NCBI RefSeq assembly: GCF_044465595.1 | Contig: NZ_JBITLV010000006.1 | Coordinates: 310,001-374,000, forward strand | Length of the DNA: 64,000 nucleotides | Reading direction: 5' to 3' | From: Spongisporangium articulatum | GTDB taxonomy: Bacteria > Actinomycetota > Actinomycetes > Actinomycetales > Kineosporiaceae | Part shown: in pieces, positions 15,360 through 24,778 of the stretch | Position numbering within the stretch: the stretch's first letter is position 1 | Layout of the letters: each line of letters begins with the position of its first letter | Program-made: the position numbers and the translations under genes | The notes under the pieces: model-generated | Databases searched by the model: none | Told to the model about the DNA's origin: nothing | What the model saw: the letters and a program-made list of their open reading frames with translations, nothing else

Positions 15360-18131
15360 TCAGACGAGGGATGAGTAGGCGATGACCCCGCGGCGCACCG
15401 CGTCGACGGCCTGCTCGGCGGTCCGGCGTAGCGGCGACTTCGGGTCGGCGGCCAGGGACAGCTGACCGAGCAGGTCGACGACCTGCTTGCCCCAACGGAC
15501 GAAGTCACCGGCCGCGAGATCGGCGTCGCGCAGCACGTGCTCGAGGGACTGGCCGCTCGCCCAGCGGTGGATCGCCCAGGCCAGCCCGGCGTCGGGCTCG
15601 GGCGTCACGTCGAGCCGGTGGGCCCGTTCCTGGTCGTCGAGCTGCGACCAGATCCGGTCCATCTCCTGCAACGCGCCGCGCGGCGCTCCGGCCGGGACCC
15701 GGGGCGTGAAACCCCGATCGTCGCGGCGGGATTCGTACACGACCGCGCTGACGACGGCGGCCAGCCCGGCGGCGTCCAGCCCGTCCCAGACGCCGGTGCG
15801 CAGGCATTCGGCGATCAGCAGGTCGGACTCCGAGTACAGCCGGCGCAGCCGGGCCCCGGCGGGGGTCACCGTGTCCCCGGCCAGGTAACCGCGTTCGGTC
15901 AGCACGTCGCAGACCCGGTCGAACACCCGGGCGATCGTGTTGGTGCGGCCCTCGATCCGGGAGACGAGCGAGTCGGTCTCGCGGCGCAGCTTCCACCAGC
16001 GTTCGGCCCACCGGGCGTGGTTCTCCCGGTCGGCGCAGCCGTGGCAGGGATGCGACCGCAGCTGCCGCCGGAGGCGGTTCAGCTCCTCGTCGTCGGCGGC
16101 GTTGGACCGTCGCTTGCCCCGGGGCCCGTGGCTGCCGGTGCGCGCGACCCCCGCGTCGTCGTCCGCGAACGCCCCCAGCGCCGCGCGCAGCGCGGAGGCC
16201 AGGTCCCGGCGGGCGGCCGGGTCGCGGCCGGTGAAGTTCTTCGGCACGGTCACCTTGCCCGCGGCGGCCACCGGCACCGGGACGTCCATCAGGGACAGCC
16301 GGCGCACCTGCCGGCCGATGGTGAGCACCGTCGTCCGCGGGCCGTCCGGACCGTTCGATACTCCCGGGTCGATCACCACGGCCCAGCCCGGACGACGCCC
16401 GCCCGGCACCCGGATGATGTCGCCGCGGCGCAGCTTCTCCAGCGACTCGATCACCTCGGCGCGCTGGTCCCGCCCGGCCGAGCGGGACAGCGCCGTCTCG
16501 CGTTCGCCGATCCGGCGGCGCAGGGCGGCGTACTCGCGGAAGTCGCCGAGGTGGCAGGTCATGGCCTGCGCGTACCCCTCGAGGGCCTCCTCCTGCTTGC
16601 GGGCCTGCTTGGCCAGCCCGACGACGCCCCGGTCGGCCTGGAACTGCGCGAACGACGTCTCGAGGATCTCCCGGGCCCGGGCCCGGCCGAACTGTCCGAC
16701 CAGGTTGACGGCCATGTTGTAGGTGGGCCGGAAGCTGGAGCGCAGGGGGTAGGTACGGGTCGAGGCCAGCCCGCCCACGGCCTCGGGGTCGAGGCCCGGC
16801 TGCCAGAGGACGACGGCGTGCCCCTCGACGTCGATGCCGCGCCGCCCGGCCCGGCCGGTCAGCTGCGTGTACTCCCCCGGCGTGATGTCGGCGTGGGTCT
16901 CGCCGTTCCACTTGACCAGCTTCTCCAGGACGACGCTGCGAGCGGGCATGTTGATGCCGAGAGCCAGGGTCTCCGTGGCGAACACGACCTTCACGAGGCC
17001 GCGGGAGAACAGCTCCTCGACGACCTCCTTGAAGGCCGGCAGCAGGCCCGCATGGTGCGCCGCAATGCCCCGGCTGAGCGCCTCGACCCACTCCCAGTAG
17101 CCGAGGACCGTCAGGTCCTCCTCCGGGATCTCGGCGCACCGGGCGTCGACCAGGCGGCGGATCTCCTCCTGCTCCTCGGGCGTCGTCAGCCGCAGGCCGG
17201 AGTACAGGCACTGGGCGACCGCCGCGTCGCAGCCGGCCCGACTGAAGACGAACTCGATCATCGGCAGGAGCCCGGCCGCGTCGAGCGTCAGCACGGTGTC
17301 GGCGCGGCTGGCGGTCGGCGGCCGGCCCCGGCGCGGGCGGTCGGCCCCGCCGCGGCCTCGCGGGTGCCGCCGTCCCGGGCCGCCGCGCGAGGCCATCCGG
17401 TCGCGTTGGGTCGCCTCGCGGGCCAGCCGGACGAGTGCGGGGTTCACGTCCTCGTCGGCGAACAGGTCGTACAGCGTGCGCCCGACCATGACGTGCTGCC
17501 ACAACGGGACGGGCCGCTCCTCCGAGACGACGATCGCGGTGTTGCCGCGCACCGTGTCGAGCCAGGCGCCGAACTCCTCGGCGTTGCTGACGGTCGCCGA
17601 CAGCGAGACCAGGAGGACGTCGTCCGGCAGGTGGATGATGACCTCCTCCCAGACCGCACCGCGGAACCGGTCGGCGAGGTAGTGCACCTCGTCCATCACC
17701 ACGTAGCCCAGCCCGGCCAGCGCGGGTGAGCTCGCGTAGAGCATGTTGCGCAGCACCTCGGTCGTCATCACCACGATCGGCGCGTCGCCGTTGACGCTGT
17801 TGTCCCCGGTCAGCAGGCCGACGTTCTCGGCGCCGTGCGCCTTGGCCAGGTCGGCGTACTTCTGGTTCGACAACGCCTTGATCGGCGTGGTGTAGAAGGC
17901 TTTTCGACCCGTGCTCAGGGCGAGGTGGACGGCGAACTCGCCGACCACCGTCTTGCCCGAGCCGGTGGGGGCGGCGACCAGGACGCCGCGGCCGGCCTCG
18001 AGGGCCTCGCAGGCCTCGAGTTGGAAGGCGTCGAGCTCGAACTCGTACCCGGTCCGGAACGCGCCGAGCGCCGTGTCCGCCGAGCGACGCGAAGCCGCAT
18101 AGCGCTCGGCCGGGGAGGGTTCGCCGCTCAC
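15360..18131 (-). CDS. helY: DEAD/DEAH-box helicase HelY (Ski2/Mtr4-like)
   Basis: A 923-residue SF2 helicase. Residues 54-61 are the Walker A APTGSGKT, 147-150 are DEVH, then motif III SLSATVSN and motif VI QLTGRAGRRG. A basic low-complexity insert (RGGPGRRHPRGRGGADRP) separates the two RecA domains and may bind RNA. The C-terminal part carries the accessory domain of bacterial HelY proteins, with a CHGCADRENH cysteine/histidine patch. Expected to act on structured RNA. GTG start; GAGGGG lies directly before it and TAGCGT before that. It sits downstream of the Tat and lipid kinase genes, as in mycobacteria. Confidence 0.92.
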   Translation of the reverse strand: MSGEPSPAERYAASRRSADTALGAFRTGYEFELDAFQLEACEALEAGRGVLVAAPTGSGKTVVGEFAVHLALSTGRKAFYTTPIKALSNQKYADLAKAHGAENVGLLTGDNSVNGDAPIVVMTTEVLRNMLYASSPALAGLGYVVMDEVHYLADRFRGAVWEEVIIHLPDDVLLVSLSATVSNAEEFGAWLDTVRGNTAIVVSEERPVPLWQHVMVGRTLYDLFADEDVNPALVRLAREATQRDRMASRGGPGRRHPRGRGGADRPRRGRPPTASRADTVLTLDAAGLLPMIEFVFSRAGCDAAVAQCLYSGLRLTTPEEQEEIRRLVDARCAEIPEEDLTVLGYWEWVEALSRGIAAHHAGLLPAFKEVVEELFSRGLVKVVFATETLALGINMPARSVVLEKLVKWNGETHADITPGEYTQLTGRAGRRGIDVEGHAVVLWQPGLDPEAVGGLASTRTYPLRSSFRPTYNMAVNLVGQFGRARAREILETSFAQFQADRGVVGLAKQARKQEEALEGYAQAMTCHLGDFREYAALRRRIGERETALSRSAGRDQRAEVIESLEKLRRGDIIRVPGGRRPGWAVVIDPGVSNGPDGPRTTVLTIGRQVRRLSLMDVPVPVAAAGKVTVPKNFTGRDPAARRDLASALRAALGAFADDDAGVARTGSHGPRGKRRSNAADDEELNRLRRQLRSHPCHGCADRENHARWAERWWKLRRETDSLVSRIEGRTNTIARVFDRVCDVLTERGYLAGDTVTPAGARLRRLYSESDLLIAECLRTGVWDGLDAAGLAAVVSAVVYESRRDDRGFTPRVPAGAPRGALQEMDRIWSQLDDQERAHRLDVTPEPDAGLAWAIHRWASGQSLEHVLRDADLAAGDFVRWGKQVVDLLGQLSLAADPKSPLRRTAEQAVDAVRRGVIAYSSLV

Positions 18132-18169
18132 CCCCTCACGCTACCCGCCGGGTGTGACGGGTGCGCGCT

Positions 18170-19102
18170 TCACGCCAGGACGGTCACCGCGCCCGGGTGG
18201 GTGATGCAGGTCAGGGGCAGTTCGGCGATCCGCTCGCCGTCGGCGTAGGCCACGATCTTGCGCCCGCGCACCGGTTCCACGTCCAGGCGCACACGCCGGG
18301 CCCGGTGGACGACGACGCGCGGGTCGCGCACGTGGCTGCCGGAGTAGACCCGGGGGAAGATCCGCAGGAACGTCGGGACCGGCACCTCCCGGACCAGCAC
18401 GACCTCGGTCAGCCCGTCGTCCATGGAGGCGTCCGGGCAGACCCGCATCCCGCCGCCGTAGCTCGGCCCGTTGCCGAGGGCCACGAGCATCGCCTTCTCG
18501 ACCGCCGCCGCCTCGTCGTCCAGGGTGACGGTGTACGTCCGGGCCGAGAACCGGGGCAGTTCGGCGAGCATGGCCAGCACGTACTTGGCGCGCCCCCGCG
18601 GCCGGTTCCAGCCGTTGGCCCGCTCGTTCACCACGGCGTCGAACCCGGCGGCCAGGACTCCGGCGAACCACCGCGGCGCGCCGTCCCCGGCGGTCTCCTC
18701 CGGTCGCACCTCCACGGCGTCGATGCGCCGCCCACCGGTGGCCAGCTTCTCCAGCAGGACGGTGGCGGCGGCCTGCGGGTCACGCACCGGCAGGCCGAGG
18801 GTGCGGGCGATGTCGTTGCCGGTGCCCGCCGCCACGATCCCGAGGGGGACGTCGGTCCCGACCACGGCGGCCACCCCGAGGTGCACCATGCCGTCCCCGC
18901 CGACGACCACCAGGGCGTCGACGTCCTCGTGGTCGAGCGACGCCGCGATGCGGGCGGCGAGGTCGGCGGCGCTCGTCCCCTCCAGCCGTTGCACGCTCGC
19001 GCCGAGGGTGCTCAGCGCGGCCACCGCCGCGTCACCGAGCGCGGCCCCGCGGCCCTGCCCGGACGTCGGGTTGACCGCCACCGCGATCCGAGAAGCGTTC
19101 AA
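18170..19102 (-). CDS. Diacylglycerol/lipid kinase (YegS/DagK catalytic domain)
   Basis: A 310-residue lipid kinase. The N-terminal VAVNPTSGQGRG and the nucleotide loop VVVGGDGMVHLG with GIVAAGTGNDIARTLG are the DAGK signatures. The C-terminal half is the beta-sandwich with the acidic DASMDDGLTEVV. It phosphorylates diacylglycerol or a related lipid at the membrane. No ATG or GTG lies at the expected N-terminus; TTG 19102 gives LNASRIAVAVNP, the usual family start. It is 74 bases downstream of tatC, with short direct repeats between. Confidence 0.87.
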   Translation of the reverse strand: MNASRIAVAVNPTSGQGRGAALGDAAVAALSTLGASVQRLEGTSAADLAARIAASLDHEDVDALVVVGGDGMVHLGVAAVVGTDVPLGIVAAGTGNDIARTLGLPVRDPQAAATVLLEKLATGGRRIDAVEVRPEETAGDGAPRWFAGVLAAGFDAVVNERANGWNRPRGRAKYVLAMLAELPRFSARTYTVTLDDEAAAVEKAMLVALGNGPSYGGGMRVCPDASMDDGLTEVVLVREVPVPTFLRIFPRVYSGSHVRDPRVVVHRARRVRLDVEPVRGRKIVAYADGERIAELPLTCITHPGAVTVLA

Positions 19103-19134
19103 CGCAGGCTCATTTCCCGTGCGGCGCTCGCCGT

Positions 19135-19181
19135 CGAGCGCGGAGGTGAGTCGAGCGGAGGTGGGTCGAGCGGAGGTCAGG
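19135..19181. repeat. Three short direct repeats between tatC and lipid kinase gene
   Basis: Copies of CGAGCGGAGGT with a few flanking bases start at 19135, 19152 and 19167, the last two 15 bases apart. They fill the tatC-kinase gap and the last copy touches the tatC stop. No function is evident. Confidence 0.5.
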
Positions 19182-20091
19182 TCGCGTCGTCGTCCACGCG
19201 GGGGTCGAAGCCCGAGTCGTCGTCCGGCGTGAATCTCTCGCCGGAGCCAGGCTCGAAGTCGCTCCTCGCCAACGGGGAGGACTCCTCGTCCCCGAGGTCG
19301 AAGATCTCGTGGTCGGCCATCGCCCGCCGCCGGCGCCGGTCGTTGAGCAGTCCGATCCCGGCCGCCGCCAGGTACAGTCCGATCATCGGCAGCGCGAGCG
19401 CGAGCATGCCTCCCGGGTCCGGCGACGGCGACACGATGGCGGCGAAGAGGAACACCAGGAAGACCGAGATCCGCCAGTGCTTGATCATCACGGCACCCGG
19501 CAGGACGCCGACGAAGTTCAGGGCGACCAGGAACAACGGCACGACGAACGCCAGACCGAAGGCCAGCATCAGCCGGGTGACGAAGGCGAAGTACGACTGG
19601 GCGTCGAGGTAGTTGGTGCCGCCTTCGGGGGTGAACTCGGTCAGCAGGATGACCGCCCGGGGCAACCAGATCCAGCCCAGGTAGATGCCACTGCAGAAGA
19701 GCAGTGCGCCGGTGAACGTGAACCCGAGACCGTAGCGCTTCTCGCGCTTGGTCAGGCCGGGCACCACGAATGCCCACATCTGGTACAGCCAGACGGGGCT
19801 GGCCACGATCAGGCCCAGGTAGAAGGCGAGTTTGATCTTGAGGTTCAGGAATCCGAGGACGTCACCCGAGTTGATCGAGGTGCTGTTGTTGCCCCGCTCC
19901 TTGGCGATCTCTTTGAGCGGCTCGATCAGGTAGTTGAGCACCTGGTCCCCGAGATACCAGCCGAGCACCGCGCCGAGCGTGATCGCCAGCAGGCTGATGG
20001 TCAGCCGGCGGCGCAACTCCTGCAGGTGGGCGCGCAGGGGCATCCGCCCCTCGGGGTTCTTCGGTTTGCGGCGCGGCACGGTCACGGCCAT
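19177..20091 (-). CDS. tatC: Sec-independent translocase TatC
   Basis: A 304-residue polytopic component of the twin-arginine translocon that recognises the RR signal with TatA/B. The N-terminal LRAHLQELRRRLTISLLAI is the TatC signature, followed by six predicted TM helices; the periplasmic loop GTNYLDAQSYFAFVTRLML is typical. The C-terminal tail of about 50 residues is acidic. ATG start. It follows tatA on the same strand by 56 bases, so the two form an operon with the lipid kinase and helY downstream. Confidence 0.96.
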   Translation of the reverse strand: MAVTVPRRKPKNPEGRMPLRAHLQELRRRLTISLLAITLGAVLGWYLGDQVLNYLIEPLKEIAKERGNNSTSINSGDVLGFLNLKIKLAFYLGLIVASPVWLYQMWAFVVPGLTKREKRYGLGFTFTGALLFCSGIYLGWIWLPRAVILLTEFTPEGGTNYLDAQSYFAFVTRLMLAFGLAFVVPLFLVALNFVGVLPGAVMIKHWRISVFLVFLFAAIVSPSPDPGGMLALALPMIGLYLAAAGIGLLNDRRRRRAMADHEIFDLGDEESSPLARSDFEPGSGERFTPDDDSGFDPRVDDDAT

Positions 20092-20147
20092 ACGTCTGCG
20101 GCTTCCGGGCCGGTCGGGTCAGGGCCTGTCAGGGCTGCGGCCGGGGT

Positions 20148-20435
20148 TCAGGCGTCGCGGTGCGCGTCGGCCTGCTCCGGGCGGGTGGCCGAGGTGGCTG
20201 AGTGGTCGGTGTTGTCGGTGTTGTTCACGACGCGGCCTTCGACCGGTGCATCCGTGTTGGCGGGCTTCTTGCCGGCCGAGGGGTTGTCGTCCTTCATCTG
20301 CTGCATCTCGGACTTGAAGATGCGCAGGGAACGACCCAGGCTGCGAGAGGCGTCGGGCAACCGGCGGCTGCCGAAGAGCACGATCACGACGATCGCGACG
20401 ATCAGCAGGTGCGACGGCTCACGAAGGAAGCCCAT
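20148..20435 (-). CDS. tatA: Sec-independent translocase TatA
   Basis: A 95-residue pore-forming Tat subunit. One N-terminal TM helix (SHLLIVAIVVIVLFG) is followed by the hinge SRRLPDASRSLGRSLRIFKSE, an amphipathic helix, then a charged disordered tail. Length and the FGxxxLP-like hinge fit TatA rather than TatB; no tatB is in this window. Located immediately upstream of tatC. Confidence 0.93.
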   Translation of the reverse strand: MGFLREPSHLLIVAIVVIVLFGSRRLPDASRSLGRSLRIFKSEMQQMKDDNPSAGKKPANTDAPVEGRVVNNTDNTDHSATSATRPEQADAHRDA

Positions 20436-20542
20436 GGTTTCGTTCCTCTCGGTCTACCGGGCGGACGCCAGGCGCCGTAGCCCGCTGCCGACCCGGTCGG
20501 GTCCCGGCCATCGTACGACCTTCTGCACGAAGCGGAAGTCGC

Positions 20543-20815
20543 TCAGGCCCGCTTGTCACCCTGTGAACGACGGCGGGCCAGGAATCGCTCCTGGCGCAGC
20601 TTGCTCGGGCTCTCGAACACGGCGGGCTCGGCCTGGCGTTCGGCCAGCTCCTGCAGCTGGTCGTTCAGCAGGGTCAACCGCTCCCCCGCCTCGCCCAGCG
20701 CGGTGAGCAGCGCGGTGGCCTTGCGCCACAGCGACCGGCCGATCAGGAAGAACAGCACGGCCGTCGCGGCGAGCAGGACGAGCCACACCGTCACCCAGAT
20801 CGCGACCTCGAGCAT
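20543..20815 (-). CDS. Small single-pass membrane protein
   Basis: A 90-residue protein of unknown function. Residues 5-28 form one strong TM helix (VTVWLVLLAATAVLFFLIGR). It is followed by a leucine-rich helical stretch (ALGEAGERLTLLNDQLQELAE) likely to form a coiled coil and a basic end (RQERFLARRRSQGDKRA). It lies between a zinc-ribbon protein and tatA on the same strand, a location conserved for small membrane proteins in related genomes. ATG start. Confidence 0.75.
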   Translation of the reverse strand: MLEVAIWVTVWLVLLAATAVLFFLIGRSLWRKATALLTALGEAGERLTLLNDQLQELAERQAEPAVFESPSKLRQERFLARRRSQGDKRA

Positions 20816-20838
20816 CCCCCGAGGCTACCCGCCGAAAA

Positions 20839-20907
20839 CAAGATCACCGCATCGACGTCGTTCCGCCGGGTTGGACCCGCCGGAACGCCGCGATTGCGGT
20901 GATCTTG
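20839..20907. terminator. Long palindrome, terminator on minus strand
   Basis: CAAGATCACCGCATCG (from 20839) is complementary to the segment ending at 20907 apart from one bulge, and an inner stem GTTCCGCCGGGT / ACCCGCCGGAAC closes on a short loop. On the minus strand the stem is followed by TTGTTTTC, so it looks like an intrinsic terminator of the zinc-ribbon gene. Its outer ends recur at 32870-32938. Confidence 0.75.
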
Positions 20908-20918
20908 GAAAGTCGTGC

Positions 20919-21281
20919 TCAGGCAGCGGTCTCGGGCGTGGAGGTCCGCGGCCGCGCGCTGGTGGTGGCCGCAGCCGCCGCCAGCATGTCCGCCTGCTCC
21001 AGCCAGAGCGCGAAGTCGAGCACGTCGTCGTAGTTCAGCGCTGCGCCGTCGTGCTCCTCCAGAGCCTCGGCCGGCACGTTCCACGGTTCCGCCACCACTC
21101 CGCCGGAGATCAGCAGGGCCACGACGTCCCGGCCCGCAGGCTTGCGGACCTCCTCGTGGCACGCGGTGCAGACGAACGCGTAGTACGACCACGTCTTCAC
21201 CGAGCAGACGACGAGTCGCACCTGCTGCGGGGTCAGTTCCACATCACCGCAACTTGGGCACGACGCCTTAATCGTCGTCAT
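20919..21281 (-). CDS. Zinc-ribbon protein of unknown function
   Basis: A 120-residue protein from ATG 21281 (MTTIKASCPSCGDVEL), chosen because GGAGGTGG lies seven bases upstream. Cysteine pairs CPSC (8-11) and CTAC (about 38-41) predict a single zinc ribbon at the N-terminus. The middle is helical (ALNYDDVLDFALWLEQ) and the tail is Ala/Thr-rich. No catalytic motif is seen. Homologues of this architecture are common in actinobacteria. It is upstream of the small membrane protein and tatA. Confidence 0.78.
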   Translation of the reverse strand: MTTIKASCPSCGDVELTPQQVRLVVCSVKTWSYYAFVCTACHEEVRKPAGRDVVALLISGGVVAEPWNVPAEALEEHDGAALNYDDVLDFALWLEQADMLAAAAATTSARPRTSTPETAA

Positions 21282-21547
21282 CGCCGATCCACCTCCATGC
21301 AGAGCCACCATTCACCGTCGACCAGTTCATCGGCCGCGCTCAGTGACTCCTTAAGCACCGACGGTAGCCCCTAGGCCGTCATAGTGACATCGGCTTTCGA
21401 ACCTTGCCCCTCACCTGCAGCGGCGTGTCGCCCCGACCGGCGGCCAAGATCGTGCGAACGGTCGCCGCGGGGTCGGGCAGCCGGACGAGAGACGTGGATT
21501 TTGCTCCCGCTATAGGCGTTTTCGCGCTACACCGGCGTCAGGTGGCG

Positions 21548-22555
21548 TCAGTAACTGGCCAGCGCCTCGCGGGCCGCCTGGGCGGTACCCGTGACCAGCT
21601 CCGGGGGCGAGACGACCCGCCCGGCACCCCCGAGCCGCAGCACCAGCCGCGGCACGAACGCCCGCGTCGCCACGCGCAGCGTGATCCGCAGGCCACCGTC
21701 GGCCAACTCCTCCGTGCTCTCCACCGGGTAGTACTCGGCCACCCAGCGACCGCGCGGGTCCACCTCCAGGGTCACCTGCAGGTCGTCCGGGGAGGCTGTG
21801 AAGAGGGCCGCGTCGTCCTCCCGCGACTTGGCCTGCGGCGGCGGCGTCCCGTCGACGTCCAGCAGCTGCGCCGAGGCGACCCGGTCGACCCGGAACAGCC
21901 GCACGGCCTCGGCCCGGTGACACCACGCCTCCAGGTACCAGCGGCCGTCAACGCTGAGCACCCGCATCAGGTCGACGTCCCGTTCGGTCACCTCGTCCCG
22001 GTTCGGGACGACGTAGCGCAGGTGCAGCCGCCGGCGGGCGGCCAGCGCCTCGCGGGCGGTGCGCAGCACCCCCTCCTCCGCTCCGCCCGACAGGTCGACG
22101 GCGAGCCGGGCGGCGGCCGGGGCGGCGTCCTGCGCGGCCGCCGTCAGCTTCGCCAGGGCCGACTCCACCGCGGAAAGCTGCGTGGAACCGTCCGTTTCAC
22201 GTGATTCATCACCCGAGGTGACCGCCGCGTCACCGGCCAGCCCGGGCACGTCGGCGAGCGTCCGCAACCCGGCGATCAGGGCCACCGCCTCGTCCGGCTC
22301 CAGCCGCAGCGGCCGGGCGATCGGGTCCGCGTTGCCCAGGTAGACCTGGCCGGAGTCCCACTCGGCCTCGATCAGGTCGTCCGGCATGTGGCCCGGGGTC
22401 CCGCACACGAAGAGCAGCTCCAGGTCCTTGACCAGCTGCTCCTCGCTGATCCCGAACCGCTGCGCGGCCTCGGCCAGCTCCACGCCCTGCCGGTTCACCA
22501 GCCAGGGCACCATGGCCAGCAGCCGGGAGAGGCGTTGAGTCGCGGCGACGGTCAC
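21548..22555 (-). CDS. pafC: WYL-domain regulator PafC
   Basis: A 335-residue partner of PafB in the heterodimeric activator PafBC, which switches on the RecA-independent DNA-damage response in mycobacteria. The winged helix is N-terminal (LLAMVPWLVNRQGVELAEAA); the WYL domain includes VLSVDGRWYLEAWCHRAEAV. Start is GTG 22555, ten bases after the pafB stop, so the pair is co-transcribed. The gene sits in the proteasome neighbourhood by conserved linkage, although no direct role in pupylation is known. Confidence 0.92.
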   Translation of the reverse strand: MTVAATQRLSRLLAMVPWLVNRQGVELAEAAQRFGISEEQLVKDLELLFVCGTPGHMPDDLIEAEWDSGQVYLGNADPIARPLRLEPDEAVALIAGLRTLADVPGLAGDAAVTSGDESRETDGSTQLSAVESALAKLTAAAQDAAPAAARLAVDLSGGAEEGVLRTAREALAARRRLHLRYVVPNRDEVTERDVDLMRVLSVDGRWYLEAWCHRAEAVRLFRVDRVASAQLLDVDGTPPPQAKSREDDAALFTASPDDLQVTLEVDPRGRWVAEYYPVESTEELADGGLRITLRVATRAFVPRLVLRLGGAGRVVSPPELVTGTAQAAREALASY

Positions 22556-22565
22556 CTGATCATCC

Positions 22566-23615
22566 TCACGGGACCACCAACTCCTCGCCGGGCCCGGATG
22601 CTTCCCCGGGCAGCTCCCCCGTGAGGTCCACCGCCGTGTCGGGCGCCCCGGCCTGCACGTCGAGCGCCGCCCGCAGCCGGCGCACCACGCCGTCCCGCAC
22701 GTCCGCCGGGGCCAGCGCGACGACGTCCGGGCCGTACCCGGCCAACTCGTCGGCGAGGCTGCCGACGTCCCCCACCCGCACGTCCACCTCGTCCCAGCCG
22801 TCCGCGACAGCACTGCGCACGCCCAGCGCCCGGCGCCGCAGCCCGGCACCGTGGCCCACGCGGACCCGGACGGTCGCCGTCCGCTCGTCCTGGGCCCGCT
22901 GGCCGCCGAGCAGGAGCCGCGGATCGAGGTCGTGTTCGTCGGGCACCGTGTACGAGCCGGGCCGGCCGGTGCGCCGGACCTTCCCCTCCACCCGCGACAG
23001 CCGGAACACCCGCGAATCGTCCCGGTCGAGGTCGAACCCGATCAGGTACCAGCGGCCACCGCGGCTGGCCACCATCCACGGCTGGACGTGCCGCAGCGAG
23101 GCCTCCCCCGACGGCTTCCGGTAGGTGAACTCGACCGGCTGCCGGTCGCGGGTGGCGGCGTAGAGCGGCTCGAAGGCCGGCTCGGCCGTGCGCACGCGCG
23201 GTTCGAGCCCGGCCGGCGCCACGTCCTCGGTCTCGACGCCCATCGAGGTCAGCTTCACCAGGGCGCGGGCGGCCGGCCCGGCCAGGGACGCCTGCTGCCA
23301 GACCCGGCTGGCCAGGCCGACGACGGCCAGTTCCTCCCGGGTCAGGTGCACGGGCGGCAGCGCGTAGGCCTCGCGGTCGATGCGGTAGCCGACCTCGTCC
23401 TCGAAGGCGGAGGACGAGGCGCCGGTCACGACGGGGATGCCGAGCTCGCGCAGGTCTTCCTTGTCGCGCTCGAACATCCGGTCGAAGGCCTCGGCCGACT
23501 CGCAGTCGGCGTACTGGGGCACCGCGGCGCGGATCTGCTCCTTGGTCAGCCAGCGCCGGGTCGCGAGCAGGCAGATGACCAGGTTCAGCAGGCGTTCGGT
23601 TCGACGCGCGGACAT
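22566..23615 (-). CDS. pafB: WYL-domain regulator PafB
   Basis: A 349-residue subunit of PafBC. The N-terminal SARRTERLLNLVICLLATR starts a winged helix-turn-helix, and the WYL domain reads WMVASRGGRWYLIGFDLDRD. ATG 23615 is preferred over GTG 23624 because homologues start at this point. It is divergent, across about 30 bases, from a DUF3866 gene, so both promoters must overlap. pafC follows immediately. Confidence 0.92.
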   Translation of the reverse strand: MSARRTERLLNLVICLLATRRWLTKEQIRAAVPQYADCESAEAFDRMFERDKEDLRELGIPVVTGASSSAFEDEVGYRIDREAYALPPVHLTREELAVVGLASRVWQQASLAGPAARALVKLTSMGVETEDVAPAGLEPRVRTAEPAFEPLYAATRDRQPVEFTYRKPSGEASLRHVQPWMVASRGGRWYLIGFDLDRDDSRVFRLSRVEGKVRRTGRPGSYTVPDEHDLDPRLLLGGQRAQDERTATVRVRVGHGAGLRRRALGVRSAVADGWDEVDVRVGDVGSLADELAGYGPDVVALAPADVRDGVVRRLRAALDVQAGAPDTAVDLTGELPGEASGPGEELVVP

Positions 23616-23647
23616 CGGGGCCACGCTATCCCAGGTAGCCTCGCCGC

Positions 23648-24778
23648 GTGATCCAGTGGCGCGAGGCGCGGGTACGTTCCCTCGGCCGGGAGTGGCAGGT
23701 CGGGCCGGGCTCCGCGCTCGAGCTCGAGGTGGATCTGCTCGGACCGCACGGCGGCGGTTCGGCGCGCGCCCTCGCCTATCCGGGGCTGGTGGGTCGCCCG
23801 GAGCCCGGCGACCGCGTGCTGCTGAACACCACGGCCCTGGAACGCGGACTCGGGACGGGCGGCTACGCGCTCGTGATCGCCGTCCCCGACCGGCTCCCGC
23901 AGGCCGGCCCGACCGGCCCCGGACACCTGGTGAAGGCCCGGTACACGCCGCAGCAGGCCATGGTGCTGGGGGTCGACGAGCAGGAGTCGCCGCACCACGA
24001 CGTGCTGGCCGGCGCCGACGACCTCGACGGCCTGCCGGTGGTGGTCGCCGACCTGCACAGCGCCGTACCGGCCGTCGTGGCCGGGATGCGCGCCGTCCGC
24101 CCCAACGCCCGCGTCGCCTACGTGTACACGGACGGCGGCGCCCTGCCGGCCTGGTTCTCCCGCACGGTCGCCGGGCTGCGCGCGGCCGGCTGGCTGGACT
24201 CGTGCCTCACGGCCGGCCAGGCGTACGGCGGCGACCTGGAGGCGGTCAGTCTGCACAGCGCGCTGCTGGCGGCCCGGCACGTGGTCGGCGCCGACCTGGC
24301 GATCGTCGCGCAGGGCCCGGGAAACCTGGGAAGCGGTACGCGGTGGGGGTTCTCGGGAGTCGCGGCGGGCGACGCGATCAACGCCGTCGCGGCCCTGAAC
24401 GGCCGCCCGGTGGCCTCGCTACGGGTCAGCGGCGCCGACCCCCGCGAGCGGCACCGCGGCATCTCGCACCACTCGCTCACCGCCTACGGGCGGGTCGCGC
24501 TGGCCCCGGCGGACGTCGTCCTGCCCGAGCTGGCCGGGCACGCAGGCCTCGCCGAACTGGCCCGGCTGACGGAGGCGCAGGTCACGCAGCTGGTCGCCCC
24601 GCAGGGGCGGCACACCCTGGTCAGAGTGCCGGTCACCGGCCTCGCCACGGCCCTGGCGGCTTCACCGGTCGGCCTGTCGACCATGGGCCGGGGGCTGGAC
24701 GACGACCCGGCCGCCTTCCTGGCGGTCGCCGCGGCCGGCGTCCACGCCGCCTACCTTCTCGCCGGGGCCGGGACGTAG
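23648..24778 (+). CDS. DUF3866 family protein
   Basis: A 376-residue protein of the DUF3866 family, which is restricted to actinobacteria and relatives and has no known function. Recognisable parts are VLLNTTALERGLGTGGYALV, MVLGVDEQESPHH, and the glycine-rich VAQGPGNLGSGTRWGFSG. No membrane segment or signal is seen. GTG start with TAGCCT six bases upstream. It is divergent from pafB and overlaps the convergent acyltransferase by 28 bases at its 3' end. Confidence 0.87.
   Translation: MIQWREARVRSLGREWQVGPGSALELEVDLLGPHGGGSARALAYPGLVGRPEPGDRVLLNTTALERGLGTGGYALVIAVPDRLPQAGPTGPGHLVKARYTPQQAMVLGVDEQESPHHDVLAGADDLDGLPVVVADLHSAVPAVVAGMRAVRPNARVAYVYTDGGALPAWFSRTVAGLRAAGWLDSCLTAGQAYGGDLEAVSLHSALLAARHVVGADLAIVAQGPGNLGSGTRWGFSGVAAGDAINAVAALNGRPVASLRVSGADPRERHRGISHHSLTAYGRVALAPADVVLPELAGHAGLAELARLTEAQVTQLVAPQGRHTLVRVPVTGLATALAASPVGLSTMGRGLDDDPAAFLAVAAAGVHAAYLLAGAGT

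Noticed and set aside
22556..23647. PafBC-dependent damage promoter near pafB
   Set aside because: I looked for TTGTCRGTG-type -26 elements with a TANNNT; none is convincing in the short divergent gap.
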